Source: Bacillota bacterium (GTDB taxonomy: Bacteria; Bacillota; Clostridia; Christensenellales; CALWSW01). Taken from it: a stretch of DNA of 8,162 bases. Position numbers and translations under genes: made by a program. A model generated the notes under the pieces. The model had not been told where the DNA came from. It made no database searches and was given only the letters and a program-made list of their open reading frames with translations. This document shows positions 1-5,436 of this stretch, in pieces (position 1 is the stretch's first letter; each line of letters begins with the position of its first letter). Location: contig JAEYFO010000272.1 in the NCBI GenBank assembly GCA_023402915.1, positions 1-8,162 of the forward strand. The letters run 5' to 3'.

Positions 1-47
1 GAAGCGAAGCGGCGCAAAGGGAGCAAAAGGAGCAAAGGGCGGCATGA
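1..47 (+). CDS. C-terminal tail of an upstream gene, possibly yajC (partial)
   Basis: Reading from base 3 gives 14 codons and then TGA at 45-47. The tail reads SEAAQREQKEQRAA: charged and rich in Glu, Gln and Ala, like the cytoplasmic tail of a small membrane protein. Its stop overlaps the ATG of the next gene as ATGA, a typical sign of translational coupling within an operon. In Clostridia the gene before this membrane protein and the SCIFF pair is often yajC, a single-pass accessory subunit of the Sec translocon whose C-terminus is commonly a charged low-complexity tail. That identity is inferred from gene order only, because no diagnostic residue is in the window. Confidence 0.4.
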   Translation, partial: SEAAQREQKEQRAA

Positions 48-421
48 TGATCGTGCTGCGCGGGGCGCTGCTTTCCGGCGCGCTGACGGTGCTCTGCCTG
101 CTGCTGCTGGCGCTGGCGCTCAAATACGGCGTATTGCCCGAGCAGAACGTGCCGCTGGCCAATCAGGTGCTCAAGGTGCTGGGCATCGCGCTGGCGGCGG
201 GGCTGAGCGTGCGGCGGGGGAGCGCGCATCCGTGGTTTCGCGGCATGACGGCGGGCGTCGTCTATATTCTTTTGGGGATCGTGGTGTTTTCCATCGCGGT
301 GGGAAGCCTTTCGCTTTCCGCTTCCAATGCGCTCGACGTGCTGATGGGCGCGGCGGTGGGCGCGCTGACGGCGATCATTTTTGGAAAAAAGACAGAGCCG
401 GAGGCGAAAAAAGCGGCGTAA
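44..421 (+). CDS. Four-TM membrane protein, TIGR04086-like family
   Basis: This encodes a 125-residue, very hydrophobic protein. Four likely membrane helices lie at about residues 4-27, 37-57, 66-90 and 94-114. Short Arg/His-containing loops (RRGSAHPWFRG, about 57-67) separate helices 2 and 3, and the C-terminal tail is Lys/Glu/Ala-rich. Length, four-helix plan and position just before the SCIFF genes match the putative membrane protein family TIGR04086 of Clostridia, whose function is unknown. The ATG at 44 overlaps the upstream stop (ATGA) and AAAAGGAG lies at 25-32; the ATG at 47 is an alternative start. Placement among Sec-related genes suggests a link to the membrane or to export, but that is guilt by association. 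The family call is from memory of length and context, not from a profile search. Confidence 0.75.
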   Translation: MMIVLRGALLSGALTVLCLLLLALALKYGVLPEQNVPLANQVLKVLGIALAAGLSVRRGSAHPWFRGMTAGVVYILLGIVVFSIAVGSLSLSASNALDVLMGAAVGALTAIIFGKKTEPEAKKAA

Positions 422-590
422 GGCGCGAAGCAGGGAAAGGATGGCGCCATGAGAAACCCGGCGGCAGGAAAAAATGCTTCGCCGCGGCGGAGGACGTGCT
501 TGCGCGGCTTGAAAAGCAAGAAAGAACAAACTGGACGCGCCGGACGGGCAGGCGGCTTTGGAAAAAGCGCGGAACGGTTCGGCCGCGCAG
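422..590 (+). other. Spacer with a possible frameshifted coding remnant
   Basis: No intact credible gene lies in these 169 bases. An ATG at 449 with AAAGGA upstream opens a short Arg/Gly-rich frame that looks artefactual. Coding-like peptide does appear if the frame is changed at A-rich runs: the frame of base 451 reads AAAEDVLARLEKQE, and after the A-rich stretch around 511-530 another frame reads NKLDAPDGQAALEKARNG. This could be a small decayed gene downstream of the membrane protein, upstream of its terminator. It could equally be chance in GC-rich DNA. Confidence 0.25.
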
Positions 591-632
591 AGCGGCAGGA
601 GGGAATTGTCCTGCCGCTTTGCAATTTCTTTT
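591..632 (+). terminator. Intrinsic terminator before the SCIFF cassette
   Basis: AGCGGCAGGA (591-600) pairs perfectly over 10 bp with TCCTGCCGCT (609-618) around an 8-base loop. The downstream tract is T-rich but interrupted (TTGCAATTTCTTTT). It would end transcription of the upstream operon just before the scfA promoter. The broken T tract makes the efficiency uncertain. Confidence 0.65.
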
Positions 633-663
633 GAGGAATGGGCCGTTGTTTTTTTCGAAGTCC

Positions 664-692
664 TTGCGGCAGGGAACGGTTTCGTGTATAAT
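664..692 (+). promoter_or_regulatory. Sigma-A-type promoter of scfA
   Basis: A perfect -10 hexamer TATAAT lies at 687-692. At 17-bp spacing the -35 is TTGCGG (664-669), matching only three of six consensus positions. The predicted start near 699 gives a leader of about 54 nt with a small hairpin, GCGGC/GCCGC, at 708-720. It lies directly downstream of a terminator and upstream of scfA, so it probably drives scfA and, by read-through, scfB. Confidence 0.7.
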
Positions 693-752
693 CAAAACGA
701 ATAGGACGCGGCGCTGCCGCCCCAATCTATATGGTAAAGCGAGGGAATTATC

Positions 753-890
753 GTGAAGCATATCAAGACCATCCAGTCTGCCTGCCTCAAGGCTGCGGGC
801 GCCGGCTGCGGCGAGTGCCAGTCTTCCTGCCAGTCCGCCTGCAAGACTTCCTGCACGGTCGCCAACCAGACCTGCCAGAAGAAGGACTGA
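753..890 (+). CDS. scfA: SCIFF ranthipeptide (thioether-bridged RiPP) precursor
   Basis: This encodes a 45-residue peptide, exactly the length behind the name SCIFF (six cysteines in forty-five). It starts with MKHIKT and has a core with Cys at 19, 22, 26, 30, 34 and 41 (GCGECQSSCQSACKTSC, then TVANQTC), the family signature. The radical SAM enzyme ScfB converts such peptides by joining a Cys sulfur to a Thr. The reported Cys32-Thr37 bridge of characterised members has i/i+5 spacing, and C30/T35 in CKTSCT fits that here. The start is GTG at 753, preceded by GAGGG (741-745) at 7-base spacing. An extra cysteine at residue 11, in the leader, makes seven in total. The biological role of SCIFF products is not established. 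The gene is too short for routine ORF calling but unmistakable by sequence and by the adjacent maturase. Confidence 0.96.
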   Translation: MKHIKTIQSACLKAAGAGCGECQSSCQSACKTSCTVANQTCQKKD

Positions 891-913
891 GCCCCAGGGG
901 ACGCTGAATCCTG

Positions 914-947
914 AAAAAGCAGTAACACCCTTCGTTACTGCTTTTTT
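914..947 (+). terminator. Intercistronic terminator/attenuator between scfA and scfB
   Basis: The arms AAAAAGCAGTAAC (914-926) and GTTACTGCTTTTT (934-946) pair perfectly over 13 bp around a 7-base loop. The core stem GCAGTAAC/GTTACTGC is followed by six Ts (942-947), a textbook intrinsic terminator. It starts 23 bases after the scfA stop. No promoter is visible between it and scfB, so scfB probably depends on read-through. That would give much more precursor transcript than maturase transcript, and a stable 3' end for the short scfA mRNA. Confidence 0.9.
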
Positions 948-990
948 CTTGCAGAGCGGAAACTGGGCGCAGAGCAAAAGGAGAAGCACA

Positions 991-2379
991 GTGATACACG
1001 CATTTCAATACAACGACAGATACCTGCTGCTCGACGTGGAAAGCGGCGCGGTCCATGTGGTGGACGAGCTGGCCTACGAAGCGGTCAAGGCCCTCGAAGC
1101 GGGCGGCAGGGAGCAGGCGAAAGCGGCGCTGCTCGAACGCGGCTTTCCGGCGGCGGACGTGGACGAGGTACTCGACGAGCTTGCGGAGCTGGAAAAAGAG
1201 GGTCAGCTTTTTGAAAAGGAGCACGATTACGTGCCCGTGCAGGGCGGCGACGTGGTCAAGGCCATGTGCCTGCACGTGGCGCACGACTGCAACCTGCGCT
1301 GCAAATACTGCTTCGCTTCCACGGGCGAATACCACCTTGGCCGGGCGATGATGCCCCTTTCCATCGGCAAGCAGGCGCTCGATTTTCTCGTGGCCCATTC
1401 CGGCAACCGGAAAAACCTTGAGGTGGACTTTTTCGGCGGCGAGCCGCTGATGAATTTCGACGTGGTGAAAGAGATCGTGGCCTATGGCCGCCGGCTGGAA
1501 AAAGAGCACGGCAAGCGCTTCAAGTTCACGATCACCACCAACTGCGTGGGCATCACGCCGGAGATCATCGATTTTTGCAGCAAGGAGATGCACAACGTCG
1601 TTTTGAGCATCGACGGCCGCAAGGAAGTCCACGACGCGCTGCGAAAGACGGCAAACGGCAAGGGGTCGTTCGACATCGTGCTGCCCAAGGCGCTCGAGAT
1701 GGGGCTGACCCGCCAGAAGGCCGGGCAGGACTATTACGTCCGCGGCACGTTCACCCGCCGCAACCTCGATTTCTGCGAGGACGTGAAGTTCCTGGCCGAT
1801 CAAGGCTTTGAACAGATCTCCGTCGAGCCGGTCGTGCTGCCTGACGACGATCCCGATTCCCTGCGGGAAGAGGATATGGCGCGCATTTTCGAAGAATACG
1901 ACAAGCTGGCCAAAATGTTCTATGAACGCCGAAAGGACGGCCGCTGGTTCAACTTCTTCCACTTCATGATCGACCTGGCTCACGGCCCCTGCATCGCCAA
2001 GCGCATGACGGGCTGCGGCGCGGGCAGCGAATACGTCGCCGTCACGCCGCAGGGCGATATTTACCCCTGCCATCAGTTCGTCGGCAACACCGATTTTCTC
2101 ATGGGCAGCGTCATCACCGGCGAATTTAACCGGCGGATGCAGAAGGAATTCAAGGGCTGCAACGTCTTTACGAAGGAAAAATGCCGCTCCTGCTGGGCGA
2201 AGTACTATTGCTCCGGCGGCTGCGCGGCCAACGCTTTCAACTTCAACGGAGACATCCACAAGCCCTATGAACGGGCCTGCGACATGGAGAAAAAGCGTCT
2301 TGAATGCGCCATCGGCGTATACGCGCAGGAGCTGGAGGACCGGCAGCGCGCGAAGCAGGACGAAACCGCGCCGCGGTAA
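991..2379 (+). CDS. scfB: SCIFF maturase, radical SAM/SPASM thioether-forming enzyme
   Basis: This encodes a 462-residue cytoplasmic radical SAM enzyme that uses SAM and iron-sulfur clusters to form the Cys-to-Thr thioether in the neighbouring SCIFF peptide. Residues 1 to about 85 (MIHAFQYNDRYLLLDVESG onward) form the N-terminal part, which in this family holds the precursor-binding RRE-like domain. The SAM-cluster motif CX3CX2C is C100, C104, C107, and GGEP at 149-152 is the SAM-binding GGE motif. The C-terminal SPASM region has C334, C342, C360 (GDIYPC), C390, then C398-X2-C401-X5-C407-X3-C411, then C430 and C439, enough ligands for two auxiliary 4Fe-4S clusters. All expected cysteines are present. 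The GTG at 991 was chosen because AAAAGGAG (976-983) lies 7 bases upstream and the resulting N-terminus fits the family. A TTG at 949 falls in the terminator T tract region and is rejected. Confidence 0.96.
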   Translation: MIHAFQYNDRYLLLDVESGAVHVVDELAYEAVKALEAGGREQAKAALLERGFPAADVDEVLDELAELEKEGQLFEKEHDYVPVQGGDVVKAMCLHVAHDCNLRCKYCFASTGEYHLGRAMMPLSIGKQALDFLVAHSGNRKNLEVDFFGGEPLMNFDVVKEIVAYGRRLEKEHGKRFKFTITTNCVGITPEIIDFCSKEMHNVVLSIDGRKEVHDALRKTANGKGSFDIVLPKALEMGLTRQKAGQDYYVRGTFTRRNLDFCEDVKFLADQGFEQISVEPVVLPDDDPDSLREEDMARIFEEYDKLAKMFYERRKDGRWFNFFHFMIDLAHGPCIAKRMTGCGAGSEYVAVTPQGDIYPCHQFVGNTDFLMGSVITGEFNRRMQKEFKGCNVFTKEKCRSCWAKYYCSGGCAANAFNFNGDIHKPYERACDMEKKRLECAIGVYAQELEDRQRAKQDETAPR

Positions 2380-2410
2380 ACCGGCGCTCCCGGCAGCGTT
2401 TTCCACCGGA

Positions 2411-2434
2411 AAAAGCCCGCGTGCGGGCGATTTT
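2411..2434 (+). terminator. Probable short terminator after scfB
   Basis: GCCCG (2415-2419) pairs with CGGGC (2424-2428) around a CGTG loop. It is flanked by AAAA (2411-2414) and, after GA, TTTT (2431-2434). The stem and T tract are short, so the call is moderate. Its place between the scfB stop and the next promoter supports it. Confidence 0.45.
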
Positions 2435-2449
2435 GCGCCGGGCGGAGAA

Positions 2450-2478
2450 TTGACACCGGACAGGCGCGGCGATATAAT
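2450..2478 (+). promoter_or_regulatory. Perfect-consensus sigma-A promoter of secDF
   Basis: TTGACA at 2450-2455 and TATAAT at 2473-2478 are both exact consensus hexamers, separated by exactly 17 bp. The predicted start is near 2485, giving a leader of about 120 nt before secD. The match in both boxes and in spacing makes this a strong promoter call without further data, and it indicates that secDF is transcribed independently of the SCIFF cassette. Confidence 0.92.
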
Positions 2479-2484
2479 CTTTGG

Positions 2485-2606
2485 GAGTGAAACACCGCTT
2501 TTTCGCAAGGGCGCGCAGCGGAAAACCAGGCCGGAACTTCCGGCGGGCGCGCGGCGCTTTTTGCGCGAAACGCGGAGAAAAAACGCAGCATGAGGAGGAA
2601 AATCCA
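2485..2606 (+). promoter_or_regulatory. GC-rich structured 5' leader of secD
   Basis: This is the predicted untranslated leader between the promoter and the secD start. GCCGGA (2530-2535) pairs with TCCGGC (2539-2544) around ACT. GCGCGC (2511-2516) can pair with GCGCGC (2547-2552) outside it, followed within a few bases by TTTTT (2558-2562). A competing pairing joins CGCGC (2548-2552) to GCGCG (2563-2567). The arrangement resembles an attenuator, but GC-rich repeats form such pairs easily. The leader ends with AGGAGG (2593-2598), 8 bases before the TTG start. Confidence 0.35.
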
Positions 2607-3893
2607 TTGAACAAGCGCAGCAAGAGCATCGTCTGGCTTGTGGTGATCCTGCTGATCGTGGGCGTGCTGGGATACGTGGCGCTGTGCGGCCTGACCGTGG
2701 GCAAGTACAGAGTCAAGCCCCTGGCTTCTGCCATCAAGCAGGGTCTGGATCTGACGGGCGGCGTTTCCGCCGTCTATCAGGCAGCGGATTCGAGCAACGA
2801 GAATCTGGAAGCCGACATGGCCACGGTCATGGAGGTGTTCCGCACCCGTCTCGACGCGGAAGGCTATACCGAAGCCACGGTGACCCGTCAGGGCACGGAC
2901 CGCGTCCGCATCGAGATCCCCATCAACGCCAGCCAGCAGGTGGACGATCCCAACGAGATCACCCAGTATTTGGTGGCGACCGCCAAGGTCACGTTCCTCG
3001 ATAACGACGGCAACGTCATGTTCGAGGGCAAGGACATGGTGGACGTGAACGTGGTGGTGGATCAGAGCAACACCGAATACGCCGTTGCTTTTGAGCTGAG
3101 CGACGAAGCGGCCAAGACCTTTGCCGACGTGACGACCCAGTACGTCGGAACGGACAAGACCATCTCCATCAAGCTCGACGATACCGTCATCTCCACCGCC
3201 AAGGTGAGCAGCGCCATCACCAGCGGAAAGGGACAGATCAGCGGCGGCTTTGACTATGAATCCGCCAGCCGTCTGGCCAACCAGATCCGCTCCGGCGTCA
3301 TGCCCATCGACATGGAAGAGATCGAAGTGCGCTCCATCAGCGCGACCCTCGGCGAAGGCGCTCTGGAAAAGAGCATCCTGGCCGGCGTGATCGGCATTGC
3401 GCTGGTGATGGTGTTCATGCTGGTGTTCTACCGCATGGCCGGCCTTGTGGCGGACATCGCCCTTTGCATCTACATGCTTCTGGTGTTCTTCGCGCTGGCC
3501 ACCGTGCCCGGCGTGCAGCTGACCCTGCCCGGTATCGCCGGTATCATCCTGGCCATCGGCATGGCTGTGGACGCCAACGTCATCATCTTTGAGCGCCTGA
3601 ACGAAGAAGTGGCCGCCGGAAAGTCCCTGCGCACCGCCGTCAAGTCCGGCTTCAAGCGCGCGTTCACCGCGATCCTCGACTCCAACGTCACGACCATCAT
3701 CGCCGCGCTGGTGCTGATGTATTTCGGCACGGGCAGCATCAAGGGCTTTGCCGTGACGCTGCTGATCGGTATTCTGGCCAGCTTCGTGACCGCCGTGTTC
3801 GTCAGCCGCGGCCTGCTCAACCTCTTTGTCAATATCTCGGATAAGCCCGGCCTGTACAGCAGGAAGGTGCGCAAGGAAGGAGGGAAGGCGTAA
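2607..3893 (+). CDS. secD: Protein translocase subunit SecD
   Basis: This encodes a 428-residue membrane protein of the RND superfamily that works with SecF to pull exported proteins out of SecYEG using the proton gradient. TM1 is at about residues 6-27. The conserved GLDLTGG motif is at 46-52, followed by an extracytoplasmic head domain to about residue 240 and five further membrane helices from about 255 to 415. The TM4 motif AIGMAVDANVIIFERLNEE carries D322, matching the proton-relay Asp (E. coli SecD D519). The protein is much shorter than E. coli SecD (615 residues), as is common for separate SecD proteins in Clostridia. The start is TTG at 2607, with AGGAGG at 2593-2598 spaced by 8 bases. 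The frame stays open upstream to a TTG at 2481, but that adds 42 very basic residues before the membrane anchor and begins next to the predicted transcription start. The stop overlaps secF by one base. Confidence 0.95.
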   Translation: MNKRSKSIVWLVVILLIVGVLGYVALCGLTVGKYRVKPLASAIKQGLDLTGGVSAVYQAADSSNENLEADMATVMEVFRTRLDAEGYTEATVTRQGTDRVRIEIPINASQQVDDPNEITQYLVATAKVTFLDNDGNVMFEGKDMVDVNVVVDQSNTEYAVAFELSDEAAKTFADVTTQYVGTDKTISIKLDDTVISTAKVSSAITSGKGQISGGFDYESASRLANQIRSGVMPIDMEEIEVRSISATLGEGALEKSILAGVIGIALVMVFMLVFYRMAGLVADIALCIYMLLVFFALATVPGVQLTLPGIAGIILAIGMAVDANVIIFERLNEEVAAGKSLRTAVKSGFKRAFTAILDSNVTTIIAALVLMYFGTGSIKGFAVTLLIGILASFVTAVFVSRGLLNLFVNISDKPGLYSRKVRKEGGKA

Positions 3894-4792
3894 TGAATTT
3901 CACCAAGAATTTTAAGTATTTCGCCATTCTTTCCGCCGTCATCATTCTCGCCGGTATCGTAATGGCCTGCACTGTCGGGGCGAACATCGGCGTGGATTTC
4001 TCCGGCGGCACCCTCTTTACGCTGGAAATGGGTCAGGATTTTGACGTCAGGGACGTGACGGACGCGCTTTCCGCCAACGGCATTACCGACGCGCCCGTCG
4101 TCAAGAGCGGCACCACCGGCTCCGCCAAGACGCAGGCCGTTATCCGCCTCAAGGCGTTTGCCGACGACGTGCAGGAAAACGAGACCCGTCAGGCCATCGT
4201 GGATCAACTCAAGGAAAAGTATCCGAACGTTGAAGTGGCGGGCGTCGATCGCGTCGGTGCGGTCGCCAGCGCCGAGCTGATCCGCAACGCCGTCTTCTCC
4301 GTGCTCATCGCCAGCGTGTTGATCCTGATCTACATCTGGATCCGCTTCGAGCTGATGAGCGGCGTGGCGGCGGTCATCGCGCTGCTGCACGACGTGTTCA
4401 TTATGATCTCCCTGACGATCATTTTCCGCGTGCAGATCAACAGCTCCTTCATCGCGGCTGTGCTGACCATCGTGGGGTATTCCATCAACAACACCATCGT
4501 CATCTTCGACCGCGTCCGTGAAAACACCAAGACCATGGGCAAGGCGAATAAGGGCGTGGCGGAGGACGACATCGTCAACGCTTCCATCAGGGGCACGCTG
4601 ACCCGCTCCATCAACACCTCCATCACCACGCTGGTCACCATCGTGGCGCTGTATGTGCTGGGTGTGGATTCCATCCGCGAGTTCGCGCTTCCCATCATCA
4701 TCGGTCTGGTGGCGGGCACCTATTCTTCGGTGTTCCTGGCCGCTCCCCTCTGGGGCCGCCTGCACCGCCTCCGCACGAAGAAGTCCAAGTGA
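3893..4792 (+). CDS. secF: Protein translocase subunit SecF
   Basis: This encodes a 299-residue partner of SecD with six expected membrane helices. TM1 is at about residues 9-28. GVDFSGGT at 33-40 is the conserved start of the extracytoplasmic domain. Helices resume at about 133, with LHD (H166, D167) in the usual place and the TM4 motif GYSINNTIVIFDRVREN starting at 195. The start is the ATG at 3893, sharing the A of the secD TAA (TAATG), with AAGGAGG at 3877-3883, so translation is coupled and stoichiometry with SecD is likely equal. Odd point: residue 200 is Asn where E. coli SecF has the functionally important Asp (D213, in GYSxND). The FDR Asp (D206) is kept. The tail is basic (RLRTKKSK), as expected for a cytoplasmic end. 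Confidence 0.95.
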   Translation: MNFTKNFKYFAILSAVIILAGIVMACTVGANIGVDFSGGTLFTLEMGQDFDVRDVTDALSANGITDAPVVKSGTTGSAKTQAVIRLKAFADDVQENETRQAIVDQLKEKYPNVEVAGVDRVGAVASAELIRNAVFSVLIASVLILIYIWIRFELMSGVAAVIALLHDVFIMISLTIIFRVQINSSFIAAVLTIVGYSINNTIVIFDRVRENTKTMGKANKGVAEDDIVNASIRGTLTRSINTSITTLVTIVALYVLGVDSIREFALPIIIGLVAGTYSSVFLAAPLWGRLHRLRTKKSK

Positions 4793-4803
4793 TCTGCCGG
4801 TCT

Positions 4804-4992
4804 GAAAAAGGCCCAGGAGACGGACTGTTTTTGAAGTTCTGATCCCGCCGGAAGATGCATCGCTCCGGCAGGGATGTTCACGACTGAAAAGGCCTTTCCG
4901 GCAGGAGGGAGCCCCTTTGCTCAAAAACGCGCACAGGGGTGACCGGCGGCGCGCCGTCCGGCAGCTCCTTTCGCTTCGGAAGGGCCTTTTTC
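4804..4992 (+). ncRNA. Candidate structured RNA after secF (unidentified)
   Basis: No gene fits here, but base pairing is dense. GAAAAAGGCCC (4804-4814) is perfectly complementary over 11 bp to GGGCCTTTTTC (4982-4992) and would close a 189-nt element. Inside are four hairpins. A: ATCCC+GCCGGA (4842-4852) with TCCGGC (4864-4869) and GGGAT (4871-4875), 11 bp with A4870 bulged. B: GCCCCT (4911-4916) with AGGGGT (4935-4940), plus an inner TGC/GCA. C: CCGGCGG (4943-4949) with CCG-T-CCGG (4954-4961), loop CGCG. D: a terminator hairpin at 4966-4984. D and the closing helix share 4982-4984, so they are mutually exclusive. It could be a 3'-UTR structure, an independent small RNA or an attenuator. No match to a known riboswitch class was recognised, and no promoter for it was found. 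Confidence 0.4.
4966..4991 (+). terminator. Probable terminator downstream of secDF
   Basis: TCCTTTCG (4966-4973) pairs with CGGAAGGG (4977-4984), allowing two U-G pairs, around a CTT loop. CC and five Ts (4987-4991) follow. It would end the secDF transcript about 200 bases after secF. The 5' strand at 4804-4814 could disrupt it by capturing the 3' arm and the T tract. Confidence 0.6.
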
Positions 4993-5436
4993 CGTTAAAA
5001 ATGCGAAAAACGAGCAGAGCGGTTTTCTGAAAAGTTTTTCGAGCCGCTTCAAATATCCTCGGAAAGCTATCAAAAAAATTTCGAAACAGGCGCAGAGCGT
5101 TTTGAAAAAGCCCCGGTTTTTTGAAAACCGGAAAAAGCGAATCGCCGTTTCGAAGAAGGTTCATCCCCAAAATCTCTTCGCAGCAGGACGCGCGGAGGGA
5201 AGAACGGAGTTTTAGAACGCGAAGCTGCGCGATCGAACAGCGGCGGCGTTCTACAAAACAGGGGCGGAAACAACGCCGTCCCTTTCTTTGGAAAACACCC
5301 GGCTATGCAGGGCGCGTGCGCCGGAAGCGATAAACAAACCAACAGGCGGTTCTGTCATGCAGGGCGGGAGCGGCTCTTCAAAAGGGCGCATCCGTTCCTT
5401 TTCGCAGACCGCACGAAGCAGAAAGGAGGACGGGCA
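4993..5436 (+). other. Long non-coding gap before recJ with hairpins and repeats
   Basis: No credible gene was found on either strand in these 444 bases; the open frames give very basic or Pro/Phe-rich peptides without family features. Structures seen: CGAAAAAC (5004-5011) with GTTTTTCG (5034-5041), enclosing a smaller CAGA/TCTG pair; and a perfect 8-bp hairpin CCGGTTTT (5113-5120) with AAAACCGG (5124-5131). An imperfect direct repeat has the core GCAGAGCG, then TTTT, then GAAAA, at 5014-5034 and 5092-5110. ATGCAGGGCG occurs at 5305 and 5358. No convincing -35/-10 pair for recJ was found, so recJ may be read through from upstream or use a weak promoter. Confidence 0.5.

Noticed and set aside
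449..634. 61-residue frame after the membrane protein
   Set aside because: Arg/Gly-rich, no family features, and its end runs through the terminator hairpin.
949..990. Longer N-terminus for scfB from TTG at 949
   Set aside because: The TTG lies right after the terminator T tract with no ribosome binding site. GTG 991 has AAAAGGAG and matches the family start.
2481..2606. 42-residue extension of SecD in frame
   Set aside because: It begins at the predicted transcription start, is Arg-rich ahead of the first membrane helix, and ignores the AGGAGG before TTG 2607.
787..2607. 606-residue minus-strand frame opposite scfB
   Set aside because: It is a shadow of scfB, covers scfA and the terminators as well, and has no recognisable domain.
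4804..4992. Known riboswitch (T-box, FMN or cobalamin) after secF
   Set aside because: Short look-alikes exist (CCCAGGAGAC resembles the end of the B12 box; GACCGGCGG resembles part of the FMN element; GGGTGACCG loosely resembles a T-box), but the rest of each consensus is missing or in the wrong order.
3470..5170. 566-residue minus-strand frame opposite secD/secF
   Set aside because: It is an antisense shadow with an Asp/His/Gly-rich composition, and secD and secF are certain on the other strand.
5121..5333. 70-residue frame in the secF-recJ gap
   Set aside because: Very basic, no ribosome binding site, starts inside a hairpin.
5305..5436. Longer RecJ N-terminus from ATG at 5305
   Set aside because: No ribosome binding site there. 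ATG 5437 has AAAGGAGG and gives the usual RecJ start.
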